Of a DNA stretch of 32,276 bases, positions 24,789 through 32,276 are shown piece by piece. Under the pieces are notes generated by a model. That model did not search any database, was not told the DNA's origin, and saw only the letters and a list, made by a program, of their open reading frames with translations. Within the stretch, counting starts at the first letter, position 1. Each line of letters opens with the position of its first letter. Made by a program: the position numbers and the translations under genes. Source of the stretch: a virus; IMG/VR virus record IMGVR_UViG_3300017714_000078, positions 1 to 32,276 of that record. One strand, given 5' to 3'.

Positions 24789-27700
24789 ATGGCTCTCAGT
24801 AAAAATTTCGAACTTGGTAACTTTGCTAGTGGTTTGGATGTAAACAATAGCACAGGTGCTATTACAAATATAAATCTCAACACTGATGGAATTTCTGAAG
24901 GTTCAAATTTATATTACACCGATGCAAGAGTTAATACTTTTGCAGGTGGTGGAAGCCTTGCAACTATAACTACATCAGGCGATGTTACTGTAGGTGGTAA
25001 TTTAATTGTAAATGGTAGTACAACTACAATTAACAGTACAACATTAGATGTTGATGATATCAATATTACAGTAGCAAAAGGAGCCGCATCTGCGGCGGCG
25101 GCAAATGGTGCCGGACTTACTGTAGATGGCGCTAACGCTACATTTACATATGTAAGTGCTAGTGATACATTTGCAATGAATAAATCTTTGGCTACTAATC
25201 TAGTAGGAAATGTTACAGGAACAGTAAGTGATATAAGCAATCATCTACTAGATGAAGATAACTTTGCAACAGACAGTGCAACTAAAGTACCGAGCCAGCA
25301 AAGTGTTAAAGCATATATAGCAAGCCAACTATCAACACAAGACAATACAGATGAACTTACTGAAGGTTCTACAAATTTATTTTTTACCAATGAGAGAGTA
25401 GATGACAGAGTAAATGCATTAATTGTTGGTGGCAGTAATATTACAGCAACCTATGATGATGCCGCCGGCACACTTACTATTGCCGGAGCGGCAGGATATA
25501 CCACCAGTAGTTTCAATACAGACTTGGCGGCAAAAACTACAGACAACATAACAGAAGGCAGTAGTAATCTATATTATACTAACACAAGAGCAGACGCAAG
25601 AATAGCGGCGGCTAGTATTGGTGCATTATCAGATGTTAATACTTCAGGCGCGGCAAATGGCAAAATATTAAAATACAATGGTAGTGCTTGGGTAATAGCA
25701 GATGATGCTGGTGGTCCTACAGATACAGATGGATTAAGCGAAGGTTCTAGTAACTTGTATTATACAACTGCTAGAGCAAACAGTGCTATAGATGCTAGAG
25801 TCAACGCTAGCTTTATTAATAATTTAACTATTGTTGCTGATACTGCAACTACACTTGCGAATGCAAGAACAATATCAGGGGTAGCATTTGATGGAAGTCA
25901 AAATATTACACTTAACACAAGTGGTATTACAGAAAACACAAATTTATATTATACTGATGCTAGAGTTCAAACATATTTAGGCGGCGGCAGTACAACAAAT
26001 ATAGTTACCAGTGGAAATATTACAGTTGGCGGAAACCTGACAGTAAATGGTACAACCACTACAATTAGTACAACCAATACAGTAGTTGAAGATGCTTTGA
26101 TAGAACTGGGCACAGGAACTTCCGGTACACCTGCAAATGACAGTGGTATTGTAATTGAACGAGGCAGTGAAGCCAATGCATTTATAGGATTTGATGAAAG
26201 TGCAGATAAATTTATTGTTGGTACTGGAACATTTACCGGAGCAAGTACAGGTAATTTAACAATTACAACTGGTACTTTATTAGCAAATGTCGAAGGAAAT
26301 GTAACTGGAAACGTTACAGGAACAGTGAGTAGTTTAAGTAATCTTACTTCAGATAACCTCAGTGAAGGTTCAAGTAACTTATATTATACAACCGCAAGAC
26401 ACAACAGTGACTTTGATACAAGATTAGGAACCAAAGACACAGGATCACTCAGTGAAGGAAGTAATTTATACTATACTGATGCTAGAGTAAAAGCAAGTAC
26501 ACTGACCGCAGGTAGTTTAAGAGGTAGTGTAAACAATGCCACAGTACAATACGGAACCAGTTATACAGGTACTCCAGCACAAGGTAGTTTCTTCTTTGAC
26601 AGTTTAAATTCAAAATTAAAAGTATACACAGGCAGTGCATTTGTAGACGCTGTACCAGCCGGAGGCGGTGGTGGTGGTGGCGGAGCCAGTGATGCTAATA
26701 CTACTTTTAGAAATCATACCTATGATATTGCTAGTACTACCAATGCTTTGAGTGGTAAAGATAGTATTACAGTAACAGCAGGTGCTTTTGTAATAGGTTA
26801 CAAATATGAAATTATAAGTGCAGGTAACACCAGCTTTACAGGTATTGGTTCAGCAGACAATAACGTAGGAACACAGTTTACAGCAACCGGAGTAGGTACT
26901 GGTACTGGTACAGCAGGACATGTACTAAATTACACCACAACAGGTAATCAAAATATAGTTGTATTTAGAAATGGTGTTAAGCAAGTAGAAGGCTCGAGTG
27001 ATGACTATGTTGCAACTAGCGGAACAAGTATAAACTTTACTTACAATTTACTAAGTGGTGATGTAATTGATGTACAAATATATGAACTGCTCACAAACAG
27101 TGCTTACTATTTAAAAACTGAAACATATACACAAGCACAAGTCAATAGCCAAATATCTACAGGCGTAAGTTCATATCTGCCACTTGCTGGTGGCACACTA
27201 ACTGGCGATGTGTCACATGGTGATAATGTCAAAGCCAAATTTGGCGGTGGTTCTGATTTAGAGATTTATTATGATGGTACAGACGGATATATTAGAAATC
27301 ATGTAGGTGGAAGAATTATACAAAGAGCAAGGACTGGATTTTTATTTCAAACTAATGCAACAAACGGTGGTGCAGATAATGCAATTCGAGCAGTACAAAA
27401 CGGAGCCATTGAGCTATATTGGGATAATGATAAAAAGTTAGAAACAACTACCAATGGTATTGATGTTATAGGTGTAGGTTCAAACTTCAAAAGTGCTAGT
27501 TACAATATTCTAAACTTACAAACTGACACTGATGATAATGGTTCAAGTGATGATGGCATTTTCAAAATTACAAATGGCAGTTCAGGCACAACCAAAGCAG
27601 AGTTTAGATGGGACGAAAGCGAAGATACTGTACAAATTGCCTATGGAGATCATGGTAGAAATATTGTTATAAAATCAAATGGTAATGTTGGTATTAATGC

Positions 27701-29309
27701 AAGTACTCCACAATGTGGACTAAACATTTTTGGAGAGAGTACAAGTAACTGGGCTGATAGTGATTCTATGTATGGTAAAGATCATCCAGCATTTCTTAAG
27801 ATTACAAATGGACAAAACACTGTAGGTGTTGAGTCTGGTATAGTAATGAGATCAAAAACTGCTGGTGCAGGCGTTTGGTCTATGTATGCAAAACAGACTG
27901 CTAACTATCTTGCTGATCTTCATTTTAGAGGAAGAAATGCTGGTACAACAAGTGCAGTTAGAATGACATTAAAATCAGACGGCAATGTTGGTATTGGTAC
28001 AACTGCTCCTAGCTCTCCCCTGCATGTAAGAAAAGTGGGAAACCCGAGTGGTGGAAATAGAAACACAGTAGAAACTGTATTAACCTTAGACGCAACGGGA
28101 CATTACCCATATGGTGGTTATGGTGTTGGTATAGATTTTAAAGGCGAAGATTACGGAAATACTGCCATTCGAGAATATGCAAAAATCGAAGCAGTGATGG
28201 TAGGACATGCTAATCAGACTGCGGCAGGCGACCCTGCGTTTACAAGTGCGTTAACTTTTGCAACAAACAGTGGAGGAGCTTCTAGCACATTAGTAACTGA
28301 AAAGATGAGGATTGATGCGTCAGGCAACGTGGGTATTGGTATCACTCCCACTGATTATTTAACTGCTGGCTATAATTTACGTTTATACGGTGGAACACAG
28401 ACTTATCTAGCTTTCAATAATAGCACACATACAACACAAGTATTAGGTGGTTTTGTTATAGGAAATGATGGAGGTGCGGCAAGGATTACTCAGCGTGAAA
28501 ATCAACCATTAATTTTTGCTACTAACGACACCACTGCTATTACTATAGATGCAAGCCAAAAAGTTGGTATTGGAACAACTCCTAATTTTACATTCCATTC
28601 GGTTGGTACCGCACGACTACAAGGCAGTATGAATAATACTCATGGTCAGTTGAGTATTTACGGTACAAGTGCTGGTGATGCTCAAATCGCCTTTGTTACT
28701 GATGCTAATGGACGTGGAATTTATGTTGATAACAATGATACCAACAAAATGAAGTTTTACACTGGTTATGGTAAAGGTGTAGCTGGTAGAGAAATTACTC
28801 TGGACAATACTGGTAGCATGTACATAGGTAAAACATCATATACTGTAGCATCAGCAGGAGTAATACTTGATCAAAATGGAACCACTTACTACACTAAATC
28901 AACTGGCAACACATTGCATTTGCACGATACTGCTAACTATAAATTCTATGTAAATGCCAATGGCGGTATATACAACTATCAAAGTAATAACGTTAACCTT
29001 TCAGATGAGCGTGAAAAGAAAAATATAGAAAACATGTCTTCGCAATGGGAAACATTAAAAAAATGGAAACTAAAAAGATTTCATTTTAACAAAGACGAAG
29101 ATAGCGATGATAAAAAATACGGAGTTATTGCTCAAGATGTAGAATCTCATAACCCAGAAGTTGTAACTGATTTTAAAAGTACTGATGAAGAAACAAGATT
29201 GGCTGTAAAAGAACAACAAATGACGTGGATAGCTATAAAGGCATTGCAAGAAGCAATGGAAAAAATAGAAACATTAGAAGCTAGAATAACAGCATTAGAG
29301 TCTGCATAG
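24789..29309 (+). CDS. Very long tail fibre with S74 self-cleaving chaperone
   Basis: A 1506-residue fibre, the largest in the window and alone in its cassette. The first 600 residues hold seven EGSxNLYYTxAR-type repeats and two LTVNGTTT/IVNGSTTTINST blocks. A run of eight glycines near residue 625 forms a flexible hinge. Next comes a beta module (KYEIISAGNTSFTGIGSADN, later VVFRNGVKQVEG), a LPLAGGTLTGDVSHG link, one DLEIYYDG module and four VGI repeats (one altered to VGINASTP). The Peptidase_S74 domain starts at Ser1405 (LSDEREKKNI) with Lys1410 five residues on, then YGVIAQDVESHNPEVV and a coiled-coil end. Self-cleavage should leave about 1404 residues. Candidate main long fibre. Confidence 0.88.
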   Translation: MALSKNFELGNFASGLDVNNSTGAITNINLNTDGISEGSNLYYTDARVNTFAGGGSLATITTSGDVTVGGNLIVNGSTTTINSTTLDVDDINITVAKGAASAAAANGAGLTVDGANATFTYVSASDTFAMNKSLATNLVGNVTGTVSDISNHLLDEDNFATDSATKVPSQQSVKAYIASQLSTQDNTDELTEGSTNLFFTNERVDDRVNALIVGGSNITATYDDAAGTLTIAGAAGYTTSSFNTDLAAKTTDNITEGSSNLYYTNTRADARIAAASIGALSDVNTSGAANGKILKYNGSAWVIADDAGGPTDTDGLSEGSSNLYYTTARANSAIDARVNASFINNLTIVADTATTLANARTISGVAFDGSQNITLNTSGITENTNLYYTDARVQTYLGGGSTTNIVTSGNITVGGNLTVNGTTTTISTTNTVVEDALIELGTGTSGTPANDSGIVIERGSEANAFIGFDESADKFIVGTGTFTGASTGNLTITTGTLLANVEGNVTGNVTGTVSSLSNLTSDNLSEGSSNLYYTTARHNSDFDTRLGTKDTGSLSEGSNLYYTDARVKASTLTAGSLRGSVNNATVQYGTSYTGTPAQGSFFFDSLNSKLKVYTGSAFVDAVPAGGGGGGGGASDANTTFRNHTYDIASTTNALSGKDSITVTAGAFVIGYKYEIISAGNTSFTGIGSADNNVGTQFTATGVGTGTGTAGHVLNYTTTGNQNIVVFRNGVKQVEGSSDDYVATSGTSINFTYNLLSGDVIDVQIYELLTNSAYYLKTETYTQAQVNSQISTGVSSYLPLAGGTLTGDVSHGDNVKAKFGGGSDLEIYYDGTDGYIRNHVGGRIIQRARTGFLFQTNATNGGADNAIRAVQNGAIELYWDNDKKLETTTNGIDVIGVGSNFKSASYNILNLQTDTDDNGSSDDGIFKITNGSSGTTKAEFRWDESEDTVQIAYGDHGRNIVIKSNGNVGINASTPQCGLNIFGESTSNWADSDSMYGKDHPAFLKITNGQNTVGVESGIVMRSKTAGAGVWSMYAKQTANYLADLHFRGRNAGTTSAVRMTLKSDGNVGIGTTAPSSPLHVRKVGNPSGGNRNTVETVLTLDATGHYPYGGYGVGIDFKGEDYGNTAIREYAKIEAVMVGHANQTAAGDPAFTSALTFATNSGGASSTLVTEKMRIDASGNVGIGITPTDYLTAGYNLRLYGGTQTYLAFNNSTHTTQVLGGFVIGNDGGAARITQRENQPLIFATNDTTAITIDASQKVGIGTTPNFTFHSVGTARLQGSMNNTHGQLSIYGTSAGDAQIAFVTDANGRGIYVDNNDTNKMKFYTGYGKGVAGREITLDNTGSMYIGKTSYTVASAGVILDQNGTTYYTKSTGNTLHLHDTANYKFYVNANGGIYNYQSNNVNLSDEREKKNIENMSSQWETLKKWKLKRFHFNKDEDSDDKKYGVIAQDVESHNPEVVTDFKSTDEETRLAVKEQQMTWIAIKALQEAMEKIETLEARITALESA

Positions 29310-29314
29310 ATAAA

Positions 29315-29322
29315 CATAAATA
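29315..29322 (+). promoter_or_regulatory. T4-type late promoter box (CATAAATA)
   Basis: It lies 23 bases before the ATG at 29346, after TAGATAAA. The downstream leader TGTATAGCAGATAGGATATACATATG equals that at 24766, and even the first two codons of the two genes agree (ATGGCT). Confidence 0.72.
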
Positions 29323-29345
29323 TGTATAGCAGATAGGATATACAT

Positions 29346-32174
29346 ATGGCTCTTAATTTCCCAGCAAGTCCCGTAAATGGTCAAGTTTATGTAGCCTTGG
29401 GCCGTGGCTGGAAGTATAACAGTTCAGCAGGTATATGGGAAGCAAATATCAATGTTAATACAGTATTTGACAGTGATGATATTAGTGAAGGCACAGCAAA
29501 TCTTTTTACAACACAAGAAAGAACAGATGATTTTGTAAGTAATTTGATTACTGCTGGCAATAATATTACAGTTAATTACAATGATGTTGCTAATAGTTTA
29601 ACAATTGCAAGTACTACACCTACAACTATTTCTGGTAATGCTGGTACAGCTACAGCATTGCAAACAGCTAGAAATTTTAGTGCAACAGGTGATGCAACTG
29701 CACCAGCTGTAAGTTTTGATGGTACAGCCAATGTAGCACTTAATCTGACACTTGCAAACAGCGGAGTGAGTGCAGGAAGTTTTGGTAGTGGTAGTGCTAT
29801 ACCAGTAATCACAGTAGATTCAAAAGGACGCATAACCAGTGCTAGTACTCAAAGCGTAAACATTGTTACCACTACAGATATAGCAGGAGATAGTGGTACT
29901 GACACAATTACATTAGGAACTGATACCCTTACTTTTGCTGGAACAACCAGCGAGATAGAAACAGCAGTTACAAACAATCAAGTACAAATAGGTTTGCCCA
30001 ATGATGTAACAATTGGCAACAACCTTACAGTAACCGGTACACTTACCGTAAATGGAACAACCACCACTATAAATAGTACCCAATTAGACGTAGATGACCT
30101 TAATATCACTATAGCTAGTGGTGCTGGTAATGCCGCCGCGGCAAATGGCGCAGGTATCACAGTTGATGGTGCAAGTGCAACCTTAACATATACCAGTTCA
30201 AATGATAGATGGAACTTCAATAAAGAATTAGTTGTTGCAAGAGTACACGGAAATCTTACAGGAAATGTAACTGGGCAAGTCAGTGATATTAGTAATTTTT
30301 CAACAACTAACATTACAGAAGGTTCGAATTTATATTACACTGATGCTAGAGCAGATGCTCGTGCAACTTTACGTATTACAGCCGCAAGTATAGGAAATTT
30401 ATCAGATGTTGACATAACTACTTCTGCTCCAACAAATGGGCAAGTACTTATTTGGAATTCATCTAACAGTGAGTTTGAACCTGGAACAATAACTGGTTAT
30501 GCAACAAGTGATTTTAATACAGATTTTGCAAGTAAAGATACAGATGATCTAAGTGAAGGATCTACAAATTTATACTTTACAGATGCTAGAGCAAGAAGTG
30601 CAATCAGTGAAAATAGCACACAACTAGCATACAATAGCTCTACAGGCGTATTAACTTTTACACAAGGCAACACTGATACAGTAGCAGAAGGTTCAAGTAA
30701 TTTATATTTTACAAATGCAAGAGCTGATGCACGTATTGCCGCGGCAAGCATTGATGCATTGTCAGATGTAGATATAACAACTTCAGCACCTACAAATGGA
30801 CAAGCACTTATTTGGAATGCTAGTAATAGTGAATTTGAACCCGGCACAGTTGGTAGTACACTAACAGTGCAAGATGAAGGTTCTGCACTATCAACTAGTG
30901 CATCTATACTAAACTTTGTTGGTGCAGGTGTTACTGCAAGCGGAACAGGTGCAACAAAAACAATTACAATTGCTAGCAGTGTATCTGCTATTAGTGATTT
31001 AAGTGATGTAGATGCAAGTGGTGTTGCTAATGGAGAAATACTCAAGTATGTGAGTGCCAGCAGTGAGTTTCAGCCTAGCTTAATTACAAACAGTATGTTG
31101 GATCCAACCAATGTGTTTGCAGATCAATTTACTGCAAATGGCAGTACAGCGGCATTTACATTAAGCAGTGATCCTGGTAGTAAAAATGCAGTGCAAGTTT
31201 TTGTAGATGGTGTTCCACAAAAAGCAAGCGGATATACAGTAAGTGGAACAACATTAACATTAGGAGGTACACCTACTAATGGACAAATAGTTGAAGTAAG
31301 AGGATATGGAGTAGGACTACCAGTTGGAACAGTAGCAGATAACAGCATTACAGGTGCTAAACTACAAAACGGTACAATTGGTCTAAACAAAATACAAGCT
31401 GGTGATTACTACAATGCTGATACATTTACAGCAGGATCAAATCAAACTGCTTACACATTGACAACTGATCCAGGATCACCATACGCTATAACAGTTTACG
31501 TTGCAAATGTACAACAAAAACCAGTTACAAATTATACAGTGAGTGGAACAACACTAACACTTTCGGCGGCGCCAACACAAGGTGTGGAAGTATATGTACG
31601 TTATTATGGAGTTGCACTTGCCGTTGGTACTGTAGCAGATTCAAGTATCACTGGTGCAAAACTACAAGATGGCACAATAACCATTGACAAAATTGCGGCA
31701 GGAGCATATACTAAACAAACATTTACAGGTGACAACACAACCACAGCATTTACATTAAGCACAGACCCTGGTGTAGCACAAGCACTATTGATAATGGTAG
31801 ACAATGTTGTACAAGAACCTACTGAAAACTACACAACTAGTGGAACAACACTAACATTCACTAGTGCTCCAGCACTTAATGCTAGAATATATGTTCGCTT
31901 TCTTGGATTGCCGTATGCAAATGCTAGTGTTCCAGCTGATGACAGTGTTACAAATGTAAAACTTAATTTAACATACACTAGTAATCAATACACAGGAAAT
32001 AATTCAGCTACAGCATATACAATTCCAGCAGGGCATACAGCTAATAGCGTATTAGTAATATTAGATGGACTAATATTGCCTCCAAGTGATTACAGTGTAA
32101 GTGGCACTACATTAACATTTGGTAGTGCTCCACTGCTTAATCAAAGTATAGATATAAGGTACATGCCGGTATGA
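29346..32174 (+). CDS. Tail fibre with four tandem C-terminal beta modules
   Basis: A 942-residue fibre starting MALNFPASPVNGQVYVALGRGWKYN, a known marine phage fibre start with a Trp-containing small domain. The middle holds a GSFGSGSAIPVITVDSKG repeat, a LTVNGTTTTINST block, four EGxxNLYxTxAR repeats and two LSDVDITTSAPTNGQ segments. From about residue 590 to the end lie four copies of a 90-100 residue module (centred near 591, 694, 793 and 882), each with FTLSxDPG or a variant, VxVxVDxVxQ, a YTVSGTTLT strand and an IYVR-type strand; linkers of the type VADSSITGAKLQDGTI join them. VGIGT repeats are absent. The stop overlaps the next gene by ATGA. Confidence 0.82.
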   Translation: MALNFPASPVNGQVYVALGRGWKYNSSAGIWEANINVNTVFDSDDISEGTANLFTTQERTDDFVSNLITAGNNITVNYNDVANSLTIASTTPTTISGNAGTATALQTARNFSATGDATAPAVSFDGTANVALNLTLANSGVSAGSFGSGSAIPVITVDSKGRITSASTQSVNIVTTTDIAGDSGTDTITLGTDTLTFAGTTSEIETAVTNNQVQIGLPNDVTIGNNLTVTGTLTVNGTTTTINSTQLDVDDLNITIASGAGNAAAANGAGITVDGASATLTYTSSNDRWNFNKELVVARVHGNLTGNVTGQVSDISNFSTTNITEGSNLYYTDARADARATLRITAASIGNLSDVDITTSAPTNGQVLIWNSSNSEFEPGTITGYATSDFNTDFASKDTDDLSEGSTNLYFTDARARSAISENSTQLAYNSSTGVLTFTQGNTDTVAEGSSNLYFTNARADARIAAASIDALSDVDITTSAPTNGQALIWNASNSEFEPGTVGSTLTVQDEGSALSTSASILNFVGAGVTASGTGATKTITIASSVSAISDLSDVDASGVANGEILKYVSASSEFQPSLITNSMLDPTNVFADQFTANGSTAAFTLSSDPGSKNAVQVFVDGVPQKASGYTVSGTTLTLGGTPTNGQIVEVRGYGVGLPVGTVADNSITGAKLQNGTIGLNKIQAGDYYNADTFTAGSNQTAYTLTTDPGSPYAITVYVANVQQKPVTNYTVSGTTLTLSAAPTQGVEVYVRYYGVALAVGTVADSSITGAKLQDGTITIDKIAAGAYTKQTFTGDNTTTAFTLSTDPGVAQALLIMVDNVVQEPTENYTTSGTTLTFTSAPALNARIYVRFLGLPYANASVPADDSVTNVKLNLTYTSNQYTGNNSATAYTIPAGHTANSVLVILDGLILPPSDYSVSGTTLTFGSAPLLNQSIDIRYMPV
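31116..32171 (+). repeat. Four tandem copies of a ~95-codon beta module
   Basis: The copies begin near 31116, 31425, 31722 and 31989. Each encodes T-A-Y/F-T-L, then a V-x-V strand, then Y-T/S-x-SGTTLT and an I/V-x-V/I-R strand. Bases for SGTTLT are close to identical between copies (AGTGGAACAACA...). A diverged single copy sits at the N-termini of the fibres at 12467 and 20923. Confidence 0.7.
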
Positions 32175-32276
32175 GTAGAGTAAGAGACTTAGCAGACAAT
32201 AATATTGTATTTGTAGATGGTATTACCACAGCAGATATAAGTGAAGGTGCAAATTTATTCTTCACCAACACAAGAG
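32171..32276 (+). CDS. Start of another tail-fibre gene (partial)
   Basis: The last 106 bases are open from an ATG that overlaps the stop of the previous fibre as ATGA. The peptide MSRVRDLADNNIVFVDGITTADISEGANLFFTNTR joins an N-terminus like those at 6353 and 15519 (MS-x-A/V-R-x-L) to an EGxNLFFTNTR motif, so the fibre array continues past the window. Its length and tip are unknown. Confidence 0.75.
   Translation, partial: MSRVRDLADNNIVFVDGITTADISEGANLFFTNTR

Larger units (their letters stand above)
2161..28580 (+). repeat. Dispersed VGIGT shaft repeat across nine fibre genes
   Basis: About 30 copies are seen, each coding (N)VGIGTxxPxxxLxV, with the DNA core GTTGGTATTGG kept in most. Copies by gene: 1725 (2), 3724 (4), 8451 (4), 10348 (4), 12467 (5), 15519 (3), 17870 (2-3), 20923 (2), 24789 (4). 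The fibres at 6353 and 29346 lack them. In known fibres this motif marks a repeated beta element in the shaft. Confidence 0.8.
7106..32276 (+). repeat. Dispersed EGSxNLYYTDARADARI repeat
   Basis: About 14 copies: one in 6353, one in 17870, seven in 24789, four in 29346 and one in the partial gene at 32171. Typical DNA is GAAGGTTCAAGTAATTTATATTATAC followed by GATGCTAGAG. It occurs mostly in fibres, or fibre halves, that lack the VGIGT repeat, which suggests a different shaft segment. Confidence 0.75.

Noticed and set aside
1979-31804. Many open frames of 60-180 codons on the minus strand (for example 30497-31045).
   Set aside because: They lie opposite strongly coding fibre repeats, are made of low-complexity Val, Pro, Ser and Leu strings, lack plausible ribosome sites, and arise because repeated codons such as AGT, GGT and ACA have few stops in reverse.
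1-32276. A diversity-generating retroelement acting on the fibre tips.
   Set aside because: No reverse transcriptase, template repeat or adenine-biased variable repeat pair is seen; differences between copies are spread over all bases.
1-32276. CRISPR array, tRNA genes, integrase or insertion sequence.
   Set aside because: The short repeats are in-frame protein repeats without regular spacers; no cloverleaf, transposase motif or terminal inverted repeats were noticed.

Overview
This window reads as part of the late structural region of a marine tailed phage, probably a T4-like myovirus of an AT-rich marine bacterium. Three things point there. Every gene lies on the + strand with almost no intergenic DNA. 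Octamers matching the T4-type late promoter (TATAAATA and close variants) stand in the gaps between gene groups. The proteins carry the low-complexity beta-rich repeats typical of marine phage tail fibres (VGIGTxxPxxxLxV, EGSxNLYYTDARADARI, LTVNGTTTxxNS, DLEIYHDG). No capsid, replication, integration, tRNA, CRISPR or reverse-transcriptase gene is visible, so the host cannot be named from this window.

The whole 32 kb is a serial array of tail-fibre and adhesin genes: 27 coding regions, two of them cut by the window edges. They fall into cassettes, most opened by a short leader of the form (T/C)ATAAATATGTATA-N-CAGATAGG-ATATACATATG. Cassette 0 (1-3693): the end of a fibre, three small tip proteins, a C1q-tipped fibre and a 92-aa accessory protein. 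Cassette 1 (3724-6319): a fibre with a self-cleaving S74 chaperone tail, a Trp-rich small protein and a tail-assembly-chaperone-like protein. Cassette 2 (6353-12423): three fibres, two with C1q-like tips, and a paralogue of the 92-aa protein. Cassette 3 (12467-15467): one long fibre and a 72-aa protein. Cassette 4 (15519-20892): two fibres, each followed by a small protein. Cassette 5 (20923-24753): a fibre, three small tip proteins and a chaperone-like protein with its own late-promoter box. Cassette 6 (24789-29309): a single 1506-aa fibre with an S74 tail. Cassette 7 (29346-end): a fibre ending in four tandem copies of a small beta module, and the start of the next fibre gene.

Inferred division of labour: the large promoter-proximal proteins form shafts, the C-terminal domains and small overlapping genes supply the host-contacting tips, and the small alpha-helical proteins at cassette ends help fold or attach the fibre made just upstream. 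The shared shaft repeats and leaders, joined to unrelated tip domains, suggest growth by duplication and tip swapping, giving the phage a repertoire of receptor-binding proteins. A separate signal covers the window: GCAGC/GCTGC is almost absent (two found by eye) while GCGGC/GCCGC is common, which looks like restriction-site avoidance.
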